Shown piece after piece: positions 1 to 5,467 of a stretch of 5,467 nt of DNA (position 1 is the first letter of the stretch; the number at the start of each line of letters is the position of its first letter). The translations under genes were made by a program, and so were the position numbers. The notes under the pieces were generated by a model. It was given only the letters and a program-made list of their open reading frames with translations. It did not search any database and was not told the DNA's origin. This stretch comes from Treponema sp. UBA7590 (GTDB taxonomy: Bacteria; Spirochaetota; Spirochaetia; Treponematales; Treponemataceae): contig DLKK01000088.1 of NCBI GenBank assembly GCA_002478955.1, positions 1,339 to 6,805 on the forward strand. Direction: 5' to 3'.

Positions 1-1
1 T

Positions 2-841
2 CCGGCAGTTCCTTTTATCTACTACGGTCAGGAAATCGGGATGAAAGACAATACTTCCTACGGGAGTGGCGACATCCGGCATAGAACGGACATTGACTGG
101 AATGAAGTTGAAAAGCAAAAGGCAAATCCGTCGTCGGTTTTGAACTTTAACAAGGCGCTTTTGGCTTTGCGGAAGACGTATCCGAATCTTTTTGCAAATG
201 GCGATGTTCAATTTTTAAAAAGCTGCACTTCTGACGTAAAAGAAAATTCTTTGAACACTGTCGCCGCCTACACAATTTCTGATGGAAAAGACAGCTTGCT
301 ATGCGTGCAAAGTTTAATAAATTATGGAGATTATCCATTCTGGTTTGAAAGCTCTTCTCTTGTTGATGTCGGAAATTATTCCGTTCTGGTTGGAATTAAT
401 GATGAAAAAAATCTTTCAATCGATAATGGTGCTTTGAAAGTTGAATTCATTGCGCCTTACGAAACTCGTGTTTACTATTTGGGTGACACTCAAAAAGAAA
501 TGCTTTTTACAGATAACCGCCTTTTTCTGCGCGGAGATATGAACAGCTGGGGCTACCATGAAATGGTGTATGATTGTGAAAAAGAAACTTTTGCGGCTTC
601 TGTTGAACTTGCGGCAAAAACTTATCAGTTCAAGTTTGACAAATACTGCGACTGGACTTTGTCTTACGGAAGCGGAGAGGAAAATGCGGATGGAAAAACA
701 GTTTCTTTAGGCGAAACTGTGCAGACTTCTACAGAAAAAGGTAAAAATACAAATTTTGCTATAACTGTTCAAACTGCTGGATCTTATTTGTTCACCTTTT
801 ATGAAAAAGATAATACGTTCAAGGTTGAATTGAAGTTGTAA
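2..841 (+). CDS. Alpha-amylase family (GH13) glycoside hydrolase, 3' part only
   Basis: This is the C-terminal 279 residues of a gene that begins upstream of the window; the frame is open from base 2. The visible protein opens with PAVPFIYYGQEIGM, the conserved GH13 segment that follows the last catalytic aspartate, so the three catalytic acids lie outside the window. The following RHRTDIDW and the ALLALRKTYPNLF helix are the usual end of the GH13 barrel. Residues about 70-160 fit the all-beta domain C. Residues about 172-279 form an extra beta-sandwich starting LFLRGDMNSWG, resembling the glycogen-binding or X25-like modules appended to amylases and pullulanases. The family hydrolyses or rearranges alpha-glucan bonds in starch, glycogen or maltodextrins. 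Exact specificity and location cannot be judged because any signal peptide is missing. The gene ends in TAA and is followed 19 bp later by a strong terminator, so it is the last gene of its transcript. Confidence 0.87.
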   Translation, partial: PAVPFIYYGQEIGMKDNTSYGSGDIRHRTDIDWNEVEKQKANPSSVLNFNKALLALRKTYPNLFANGDVQFLKSCTSDVKENSLNTVAAYTISDGKDSLLCVQSLINYGDYPFWFESSSLVDVGNYSVLVGINDEKNLSIDNGALKVEFIAPYETRVYYLGDTQKEMLFTDNRLFLRGDMNSWGYHEMVYDCEKETFAASVELAAKTYQFKFDKYCDWTLSYGSGEENADGKTVSLGETVQTSTEKGKNTNFAITVQTAGSYLFTFYEKDNTFKVELKL

Positions 842-860
842 AAATAAAAATTATTTTAGC

Positions 861-896
861 CTGGCGGTAATTTTTGGTTATCGCCAGTTTTTTTTT
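861..896 (+). terminator. Intrinsic terminator of the GH13 gene
   Basis: A 10-bp stem (861-870 CTGGCGGTAA pairs with 878-887 TTATCGCCAG, with one G-U pair) encloses a 7-nt loop and is followed directly by nine T residues (888-896). It begins 19 bp after the amylase stop codon and separates that gene from the next unit. The minus strand lacks an immediate T-run after the stem, so it is probably not an efficient bidirectional terminator. Confidence 0.92.
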
Positions 897-901
897 AGAC
901 A

Positions 902-934
902 TTGCCGAACTTCCGTTATTTCTTGTAATATAAG
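902..934 (+). promoter_or_regulatory. Possible promoter of the small-protein/acetyltransferase unit
   Basis: TTGCCG (902-907) and TAATAT (926-931) are separated by 18 bp and could serve as -35 and -10 boxes; TATAAG (929-934) is an overlapping, better-matching -10 without a well-placed -35. Either choice puts the transcription start within a few bases of the ATG at 938. The position directly after a terminator supports a promoter somewhere here. The exact boxes are a guess, because the stretch is AT-rich and such matches are common. Confidence 0.35.
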
Positions 935-937
935 ACT

Positions 938-1177
938 ATGAAAAGCATTTTGATAAAAGACACCACAAGAGAAGAACGCGAGAAAATTGTTCAGGAGTCT
1001 TTGGGCGACGGCTGGGATGTTGGCTGCGGAACTGGCTCTGCCGGAATTGACTACGAACTTTATATCGAAGGAAAAGCTGAGCTTAGGGATTTGAACAAGG
1101 CGGCAAACTGCGGTTTTGAGGTGGCTCACCCGGCGGAGCAAAGGGCTCCGTGCACCGGCGAGGGTTTTGCAGATTAA
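938..1177 (+). CDS. Small uncharacterised protein with MKSILIKDTTREER N-terminus, altered C-terminus
   Basis: A 79-residue soluble protein with no signal peptide or membrane segment. The N-terminus MKSILIKDTTREEREKIVQESLG and the middle YELYIEGKAELRDLN resemble, from memory, a family of short proteins of about 60-75 residues in Clostridia and treponemes, some of them misleadingly labelled purine biosynthesis proteins. No function is established. Members I recall carry a Cys-x-x-Cys-like centre; here the equivalent stretch reads DGWDVGCGTGSAG with one cysteine. After LNKA (about residue 55) the expected short ending of the family is replaced by an unrelated tail, NCGFEVAHPAEQRAPCTGEGFAD, encoded by a GC-rich stretch with a hairpin. 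The start is fixed by the conserved N-terminus, yet no Shine-Dalgarno lies upstream (TTGTAATATAAGACT precedes ATG). It lies 12 bp before the acetyltransferase gene and is probably co-transcribed with it. Confidence 0.7.
   Translation: MKSILIKDTTREEREKIVQESLGDGWDVGCGTGSAGIDYELYIEGKAELRDLNKAANCGFEVAHPAEQRAPCTGEGFAD
1103..1170 (+). repeat. GC-rich hairpin-bearing segment inside the small gene's 3' end, candidate inserted repeat
   Basis: The segment is clearly more GC-rich than its surroundings. It contains a perfect 6-bp stem (1134-1139 CGGAGC with 1145-1150 GCTCCG, loop AAAGG) flanked on both sides by CCGG (1130-1133 and 1155-1158). The outer ends GCAAAC (1103-1108) and GTTTTGC (1164-1170) are near-complementary. 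The start coincides closely with the point where the encoded protein departs from its family. This fits a small palindromic repeat element that has replaced the native gene end. Whether it recurs elsewhere in the genome cannot be seen from this window. Confidence 0.4.
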
Positions 1178-1189
1178 AAAATCCTGGAT

Positions 1190-1762
1190 ATGAAAATACG
1201 CACGGCAAACCTTTTTGATATTGACTCAATCATGGATATTGAAAACAACTCGTTTATTCCGCAGGTCCGGGAAGAAAGGCAGGTTTTTCTGCAGAGATTA
1301 AAAGTCTTTCCGCAGGGGTTTATTCTTTTGATTGATGATTCTGTTCCTGTTGCAGACGAAGGTCAAAAAACTGGAATTGACGCAAAAAACGAAAATATTT
1401 GCGGTTATTTTTGCACGGAGCTTTGGAAAAAAATACCGGAATCTAAGGAAGTTTTTTCTGTCGGGCACGATATTTCCTTGGCTCATTGCGCGGATGGCTC
1501 GGTTCTGTACATTTCCTCGTTTGCAATTTTGCCAGGCTTGCGTGGCGGCGGTCTTGGCGGAAAGTTTTTCCGTTCAGCACTCAATTATATAGAAGAATCT
1601 GTTAAAAATCTGAAAGAAGAAGTGCTTTTAGTAAACGAAAACTGGCTTGGCGCGCGGCACATCTACAAAAAAAACGGATTTTCAGAATGTTTTTCAATAA
1701 AAAACGCCTTTCAAAATGAGTTTCTAGATCCGCAGACCGGAATTGTTATGAAAAAAAGATAA
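1190..1762 (+). CDS. GNAT-family N-acetyltransferase
   Basis: A 190-residue cytoplasmic enzyme of the GNAT superfamily, which moves the acetyl group of acetyl-CoA to an amine. The canonical N-terminus MKIRTANLFDIDSIMDIE (beta1-alpha1) is followed by SFIPQVREERQVFLQRLKVFPQGFILLID, reminiscent of the arylalkylamine acetyltransferase-like subgroup. The acetyl-CoA pyrophosphate loop is in motif A, residues 109-130 (SSFAILPGLRGGGLGGKFFRSA, quoted in part), with the R-G-G-G-L-G-G run at 118-124. Motif B follows with NENWLGARHIYKKNGF (149-164), including the usual Y-x-K-x-G-F. Substrate cannot be predicted; it could be a protein N-terminus, a small amine or an antibiotic-like molecule. The Shine-Dalgarno is weak (CTGGA just before ATG), so translation may be coupled to the upstream small gene, 12 bp away. 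The next methionine (M15) would cut into the first helix and is less likely to be the start. Confidence 0.87.
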   Translation: MKIRTANLFDIDSIMDIENNSFIPQVREERQVFLQRLKVFPQGFILLIDDSVPVADEGQKTGIDAKNENICGYFCTELWKKIPESKEVFSVGHDISLAHCADGSVLYISSFAILPGLRGGGLGGKFFRSALNYIEESVKNLKEEVLLVNENWLGARHIYKKNGFSECFSIKNAFQNEFLDPQTGIVMKKR

Positions 1763-1808
1763 AAGACGCAAATTCAAAAGATTTACATTCTTCTTTTCTT
1801 GCTTCCGA

Positions 1809-1837
1809 TTGTTAAATTATTTTCAAAGTGGTAAATT
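1809..1837 (+). promoter_or_regulatory. Candidate argG promoter
   Basis: TTGTTA (1809-1814) and TAAATT (1832-1837), 17 bp apart, each match four of six consensus positions and lie 31 bp before the argG start. The 105-bp gap after the acetyltransferase gene makes a promoter here likely. An AT-rich, loosely palindromic stretch (1811-1826, GTTAAA..TTTCAA) overlaps the spacer and faintly resembles an ArgR operator half-site pair, but the match is too weak to call an ARG box. Confidence 0.42.
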
Positions 1838-1854
1838 GTACAAAACGATTTTTT

Positions 1855-1860
1855 ACGAGG
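1855..1860 (+). promoter_or_regulatory. Ribosome binding site of argG
   Basis: ACGAGG lies 7 nt before the ATG at 1868. It is the clearest Shine-Dalgarno in the window apart from the AGGA before the AAA+ gene, and it fixes the argG start, which also matches the family N-terminus. Confidence 0.75.
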
Positions 1861-1867
1861 CTATAAA

Positions 1868-3133
1868 ATGGCAAAAGACAAAGTTATATTGGCTTACTCT
1901 GGTGGACTTGATACAACTGTTATCATTCCATGGCTCAAAGAAAACTATGACTATGATGTTATTGCGGTTTGCATTGATGTTGGACAGGGAGATGACTGGA
2001 AGGCAATCAAGTCCCGCGCTTTGAAAACTGGAGCTTCTGCTTGCTATGTTGTAGACGCACGTCAGGAATATATTGAAGAATATGTTTGGACTGCTTTGAA
2101 GGCAAATGCTGTTTATGAAGATGAATATCTTTTGGGAACTTCTACAGCACGTCCTCTTATTGGAAAAATTCTTGTTGAATATGCTCGTCAGGAAAAGGCT
2201 GTTGCAATCTGTCACGGTGCAACTGGAAAAGGAAATGATCAGGTTCGTTTTGAGCTTGCAATCAAAGCTTTTGCTCCAGATATTAAAGTTATTGCCGCTT
2301 GGCGTGATGATAAATGGAACATGGACAGCCGAGAGGCAGAAATTAAATTCCTTGAAGACCGCGGACTTGAAGTTCCAATGAAGAAAGATCAGTCTTATTC
2401 GCGTGATGAAAATGTATGGCATCTTTCACATGAAGGTCTTGAACTTGAAAAAACAGAAAATGAGCCGAACTACAAGCATATGCTCAAAAATACAACTGTT
2501 CCGGAAGAAGCTTCAAACGATGGCGAATATGTTACAATCGATTTTGAAAAGGGAATTCCAGTTGGCTTGAACGGTAAAAAGATGAATGCCCTTGACCTTT
2601 TGAATGAACTTAACGTAATCGGCGGAAGAAACGGTGTTGGTCTTGTTGACATCTGTGAAAACCGTTGCGTTGGAATGAAGAGCCGCGGTGTCTATGAGAC
2701 TCCAGGTGGAGCAATTCTTTATTTTGCGCACAGAATGATGGATCACATCTGTCTTGACCGCGATACTTATCACTTTAAGCAGCATGTTTCCCTTAAAATG
2801 GCAGAGCTTATTTATGACGGAAAATGGTTCACAACTCTTATGGATTCTTGCATTGCCTTTATGGACAAGGCTGAAGAAACTGTAACCGGCTGGGCTAAAG
2901 TTAAAGTTGTAAAGGGTGCAGTCCGCGGTGCTGGCTCTGGCTCAAAATTCAGCTTGTACAACGAGTCAATCGCTTCTTTCACAACTGGTGAGCTTTACAA
3001 CCACAAAGACGCTCAGGGCTTTATCACTCTGTTCGGACTACCACTGAAAGTCCGCGCTATGATGGAGCAATCGGTAGGTGAAGGCCAGGCGATAAAAGAG
3101 AGCAAGAGTTTTAAAAAACGCCCGACAGAATAG
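1868..3133 (+). CDS. argG: Argininosuccinate synthase
   Basis: A 421-residue cytoplasmic enzyme that joins citrulline and aspartate using ATP (to AMP and PPi), giving argininosuccinate in the penultimate step of arginine synthesis. Both family signatures are intact: the PP-loop AYSGGLDTT at residues 9-17 and GATGKGNDQVRF at 117-128. Other conserved blocks include IDVGQG (36-41), GTSTARPLIGK (90-100), GGRNGVGLVDICENRCVGMKSRG (252-274, quoted in key part: N-G-V-G and E-N-R) and the C-terminal LYNHKDAQGFITLFGLPLKVRAMM. At 421 residues it is slightly longer than the compact bacterial type (about 400); the surplus is the tail from about residue 401, QSVGEGQAIKESKSFKKRPTE, which is basic and uses different codons from the rest. 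Strong codon bias (GCA, GGA, CCA, CTT, GTT) suggests good expression. argH is not adjacent, so the gene appears to stand alone, with its own promoter region and Shine-Dalgarno. Confidence 0.98.
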   Translation: MAKDKVILAYSGGLDTTVIIPWLKENYDYDVIAVCIDVGQGDDWKAIKSRALKTGASACYVVDARQEYIEEYVWTALKANAVYEDEYLLGTSTARPLIGKILVEYARQEKAVAICHGATGKGNDQVRFELAIKAFAPDIKVIAAWRDDKWNMDSREAEIKFLEDRGLEVPMKKDQSYSRDENVWHLSHEGLELEKTENEPNYKHMLKNTTVPEEASNDGEYVTIDFEKGIPVGLNGKKMNALDLLNELNVIGGRNGVGLVDICENRCVGMKSRGVYETPGGAILYFAHRMMDHICLDRDTYHFKQHVSLKMAELIYDGKWFTTLMDSCIAFMDKAEETVTGWAKVKVVKGAVRGAGSGSKFSLYNESIASFTTGELYNHKDAQGFITLFGLPLKVRAMMEQSVGEGQAIKESKSFKKRPTE

Positions 3134-3146
3134 TTCTTGTGTTTGA

Positions 3147-3178
3147 GGCATGACGTGCCATCCATGGCACATCATGCC
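3147..3178. repeat. Near-perfect 15-bp palindrome downstream of argG
   Basis: GGCATGACGTGCCAT (3147-3161) pairs with ATGGCACATCATGCC (3164-3178) with a single C-A mismatch and a CC centre. In RNA this gives a long hairpin with a TCCA-type tetraloop. It is not followed by a T-run (CCATCGAG follows), so it is not itself a standard terminator. Long symmetrical stems in such short gaps are typical of dispersed palindromic repeats; an mRNA 3'-end stabiliser or a protein binding site are alternatives. Confidence 0.72.
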
Positions 3179-3189
3179 CATCGAGTTTA

Positions 3190-3222
3190 GACGAGTGGAA
3201 CAGCACCCGTCCTCTTATTTTT
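3190..3222 (+). terminator. Probable intrinsic terminator of argG, imperfect
   Basis: GACGAGTG (3190-3197) pairs with CACCCGTC (3204-3211), with one internal A-C mismatch and a GAACAG loop. It is followed by CTCTTATTTTT (3212-3222). The stem is modest and the T-run is interrupted, so termination may be partial. It lies about 57 bp after the argG stop and 30 bp before the AAA+ gene. No convincing -35/-10 pair separates it from that gene, leaving open some read-through from argG. Confidence 0.5.
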
Positions 3223-3252
3223 GAACCAATAATTTTTATCAACAGGAATCCT

Positions 3253-4326
3253 ATGACAATCAACGCACAGCAGCTTTATTTTATTCTTGACAATACTCCA
3301 GCGGAGCAGAATATTATGCTGGTAGGAAAACATGGAATCGGGAAAAGCCGGATTCTGGAGGAATATTACTCCAAAAAAAGCTGTAAGGTTGTGACGTTGT
3401 TTCTTGGCCAGATGAGCGATCCTGGCGACCTTATAGGACTTCCTGAAAAAAATGAGAAAACCGGCAAGACAGATTTTATGTTGCCGTATTGGTTTCCCCT
3501 TGATGAAAAACCGATTGTTCTATTTCTGGATGAGCTGAACCGCGCGCGCCCTGAAGTTCTTCAGACAATTATGGATCTTGCGTTGAACCGAAAGCTTGCC
3601 GGAAAAACGCTTCCAAAAGGCAGCCGGATTATAAGCGCAGTCAATAACGGCGGCGAATATCAGCTTACAGATTTGGATCCTGCGCTTGTCTCACGCTTTA
3701 ATATTTATGAATTTGCCCCGACTGTGGCAGACTGGCTAAAATGGGCAGAAAACGTAGGGATTGACACAAGAATCTGCTCTTTTATAAAGGAAAACCCTGA
3801 ATATCTTGACAGCAATGACCAGAATGTTGAAGTTCAGAACCTTGAGCGCACACCAGACCGCCGAAGCTGGGAACGCGTTTCTTCTGTAATAAAAGATTTT
3901 CCTGAGCTTACCGAATTGCACAAAGTTCTTGTCTCTGGGATTATAGGGAACAAGGCAACTTCGCTTTTTTTCCGTTTTGTAAATGAGAATGTAATTCCTT
4001 CCGCAAATGAAATTCTTTGCGGCGACTTTAAGCTTTCTGAATCTAAGCTTGAAAAACTTAATGTTCCGCTTCTTTCTCAGGTTTCTTCCTCCCTGTTTGA
4101 TTTTATTGAATCAGAATCTTCTGAAATCGAAAATTCCCCGGAAAAAACATCCGTTGTTTCTGGAAACCTTATAAATTATTTTGAATATCTTGAAAAAACT
4201 TCAAAGGAATCAGTCTCATATTTTGCAAGCCTGTGGTCGGCAAGTGAATATCCGCGGACTTTGGCGTTTATCGGCGCGCATTGCATTGGTTTGTACAAAA
4301 AACTTGTGTCCTCATTTGAAAAATAA
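3253..4326 (+). CDS. MoxR-type AAA+ ATPase
   Basis: A 357-residue cytoplasmic AAA+ ATPase of the MoxR group, whose members use ATP hydrolysis to remodel or mature client proteins together with a VWA-domain partner. Visible motifs in order: Walker A GKHGIGKS (25-32); Walker B IVLFLDE (88-94) followed by LNRARPEVLQ, the MoxR-like helix; sensor 1 SAVNN (128-132); the arginine-finger segment LDPALVSRFN (141-150, R148); and a sensor-2-like TPDRRSWERV (200-209). All nucleotide-site residues appear intact, so it should be active. Residues about 215-357 form a helical C-terminal part with an acidic, serine-rich stretch (284-300) that I cannot match to a named domain. AGGA (3244-3247) lies 5 nt before the ATG. 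The stop codon is 3 bp before the VWA gene, a tight two-gene operon and strong evidence for a joint function. The client protein is unknown. Confidence 0.92.
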   Translation: MTINAQQLYFILDNTPAEQNIMLVGKHGIGKSRILEEYYSKKSCKVVTLFLGQMSDPGDLIGLPEKNEKTGKTDFMLPYWFPLDEKPIVLFLDELNRARPEVLQTIMDLALNRKLAGKTLPKGSRIISAVNNGGEYQLTDLDPALVSRFNIYEFAPTVADWLKWAENVGIDTRICSFIKENPEYLDSNDQNVEVQNLERTPDRRSWERVSSVIKDFPELTELHKVLVSGIIGNKATSLFFRFVNENVIPSANEILCGDFKLSESKLEKLNVPLLSQVSSSLFDFIESESSEIENSPEKTSVVSGNLINYFEYLEKTSKESVSYFASLWSASEYPRTLAFIGAHCIGLYKKLVSSFEK

Positions 4327-4329
4327 CAG

Positions 4330-5467
4330 ATGAAAATAGAAAACCGCCTGAAAAATATTGTGAACGAATGGTTTTATTCAGAGCCGCTTTTGTTTCTTGC
4401 CGCTTGTTCGCATCAGATTCTTGAGAACTCGCAGATGAATGTTCCCATGCGTTCCGGCCGCCTTAGAATAGAATTCAATCCCGGGCTTTTGGAAAATTGC
4501 TCTGACAATGAACTTTCTGAATACCTTAAGATAGAAATTTACCGCATTCTTTTGCAGCATCCGTATAAACGAGAACCATACAACGCAAACAAGAATATTT
4601 TGCTTATTGCAAGCGATTTGACAATAAATCAGTTTTACAAGGCAAACGTCCGCTTGGAAGGCGTTGAGTACCTTAAAAGTCTTACAAGACGGTTCAAGGA
4701 ACTTGTTAATCCTTTGGGCGAGGAATGGGCCGGCACCGAAGAAGAAAAATTTTTTATGCGGAATCTGAATGTTGACCGCCAGACAGGGCGTTTTTATTCG
4801 TGTGACAATCTTTCGTTCGAGGACTGGTACAAATGGATTTTATTTCTTGTCAAGCATATTTCCTCGGAAGGGCAGAGCGCGGGAAATTCTTCTATTGCAG
4901 AAAAAACTGCCTTTGTTTCGGATGCCGCGGATTTGTGGGAGGAAAATGAGGAAGCCCAGGAAAATATCCAGAAAAATATCCAGAAAGTCGAGGTTGACCA
5001 GGGCTGGGGCGAACTTGGCGGTGGATTAAAGCGTGAAATTCAGTCTCAGGCTGATTTTTCAATGGATTACCGACGCGCTCTTTCGCAGTTCAGGCAGAAC
5101 ATTGTTTCCGCAACAAGAAATCTTACCCGGATGAAGCCTAGCCGCCGCTTTGGGTTTAAGGCAATGGGAAGCCGATACCAGCGCAAGGCAAATGTTCTGA
5201 TTGCCGTTGATGTTTCAGGCTCGATTACAGATGAAAGTTTTAACAGGTTTTTCCACGCCATAAACAACATATTTTTTCTTGGAATAATTGAAAAAATCGA
5301 TGTGATTTTTTTTGACACAACGCTGAAATTTTCAAGGCCAGTTTCAATCAAAAAAAAGATGAGCTTGAAGGAAATTCAGGGACGCGGCGGAACAAATTTC
5401 CAGTGCGCGGTTGATTTTTTTGCTTCACACAAAGAATACAATGGGCTTATAATTTTTACAGATGGGC
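4330..5467 (+). CDS. VWA-domain protein of the DUF2201 (putative metallopeptidase-like) family, 3' end cut by the window
   Basis: An open frame from ATG 4330 to the window end: 379 residues without a stop. The N-terminal part (about 1-130) resembles the peptidase-like domain of DUF2201 proteins: helix with L-x-x-E near 64-77, then P-Y-K-R (78-81) and ASDLTINQFY (94-103). Where zinc-binding members have HExxH, this one reads IEIYR (68-72): the glutamate remains, both histidines are gone. A charged linker follows (about 180-245) with Q-K-rich repeats. The C-terminal VWA domain starts near 286 (KANVLIAVDVSGSIT) and shows a complete MIDAS metal site: DVSGS (294-298), T355 in GGTNF, and D378 in FTDG at the window edge. 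About 60 more residues would be expected. It starts 3 bp after the AAA+ gene without a clear Shine-Dalgarno, so translation is probably coupled. It is likely the metal-dependent partner or client adaptor of that ATPase. Confidence 0.9.
   Translation, partial: MKIENRLKNIVNEWFYSEPLLFLAACSHQILENSQMNVPMRSGRLRIEFNPGLLENCSDNELSEYLKIEIYRILLQHPYKREPYNANKNILLIASDLTINQFYKANVRLEGVEYLKSLTRRFKELVNPLGEEWAGTEEEKFFMRNLNVDRQTGRFYSCDNLSFEDWYKWILFLVKHISSEGQSAGNSSIAEKTAFVSDAADLWEENEEAQENIQKNIQKVEVDQGWGELGGGLKREIQSQADFSMDYRRALSQFRQNIVSATRNLTRMKPSRRFGFKAMGSRYQRKANVLIAVDVSGSITDESFNRFFHAINNIFFLGIIEKIDVIFFDTTLKFSRPVSIKKKMSLKEIQGRGGTNFQCAVDFFASHKEYNGLIIFTDG
4961..4986 (+). repeat. 12-bp tandem duplication in the VWA gene linker
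   Basis: AATATCCAGAAA occurs twice in tandem (4963-4974 and 4975-4986), and the 12-bp period extends 2 bases to the left. It encodes a doubled N-I-Q-K in the charged linker between the N-terminal and VWA domains, and it keeps the frame. It looks like a recent slippage duplication in a tolerant region. Confidence 0.7.

Noticed and set aside
878..1141. Minus-strand open frame opposite the small-protein gene, starting in the palindromic segment
   Set aside because: No family resemblance; it runs through the terminator T-run on the other strand and overlaps a gene with a recognisable conserved N-terminus.
1862..1867. TATAAA just before the argG ATG as a -10 box
   Set aside because: It lies between the Shine-Dalgarno and the start codon, so a transcript starting from it would lack the ribosome binding site.
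1853..2422. Long open frame on the minus strand (189 codons) opposite argG
   Set aside because: It lies fully opposite the strongly conserved argG coding region, has low-complexity Phe/Ile/Asn/Ser-rich sequence and no recognisable domain; it is a by-product of argG codon bias.
3134..3252. Small RNA or riboswitch in the argG-AAA+ gap
   Set aside because: Two stem-loops are present, but no promoter and no recognisable riboswitch core; a repeat plus a terminator explains the structure more simply.
4961..4986. Tandem 12-mer as the start of a CRISPR or minisatellite array
   Set aside because: Only two units without spacers, in frame within a coding linker; simple slippage duplication.
4769..5029. 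Plus-strand open frame in a different frame inside the VWA gene
   Set aside because: The frame starting at 4330 encodes a continuous VWA-family protein through this region; the alternative is Arg/Lys-rich and shows no motif.

Overview
The window looks like chromosomal DNA of a spirochaete, most likely a host- or gut-associated Treponema. The clues are the moderately AT-rich composition, strong use of AAA, GAA, CTT and GTT codons, a mix of recognisable and short gene families, and palindromic intergenic repeats. The genus is an inference from overall feel; no rRNA or other phylogenetic marker is present. All genes run on the + strand, and no gene-free stretch exceeds 300 bases.

Layout. (1) Bases 2-841 are the 3' end of a GH13 alpha-amylase-family gene: the end of the catalytic barrel, domain C, and a C-terminal carbohydrate-binding-like beta-sandwich. 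It ends at a textbook intrinsic terminator (861-896). (2) Bases 938-1762 hold a probable two-gene unit: a 79-residue small protein of an uncharacterised family, whose C-terminus appears to be overwritten by a GC-rich palindrome-containing segment, then a GNAT N-acetyltransferase 12 bp downstream. (3) Bases 1868-3133 are argG (argininosuccinate synthase), apparently a single-gene unit with its own promoter region and a strong Shine-Dalgarno. (4) Bases 3134-3252 carry a near-perfect 15-bp palindrome followed by a second stem-loop with a T-run, probably a repeat element plus a terminator. (5) Bases 3253-5467 encode a MoxR-type AAA+ ATPase and, 3 bp later, a VWA-domain protein of the DUF2201 type that runs off the window end.

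How they work together. The amylase fragment (starch or maltodextrin breakdown), the acetyltransferase unit and argG (arginine synthesis) have no evident functional link. The last two genes form a recognised partnership: MoxR AAA+ ATPases act with VWA proteins as ATP-driven, metal-dependent remodelling or maturation systems, as RavA-ViaA does in E. coli. The client of this pair is unknown. It is the least characterised system here: the VWA protein keeps a complete MIDAS metal site, but its N-terminal peptidase-like domain appears to have lost its zinc-binding histidines. Other points worth a second look are the altered tail of the small protein, its apparently leaderless start, and the odd tail of argG next to the palindrome.
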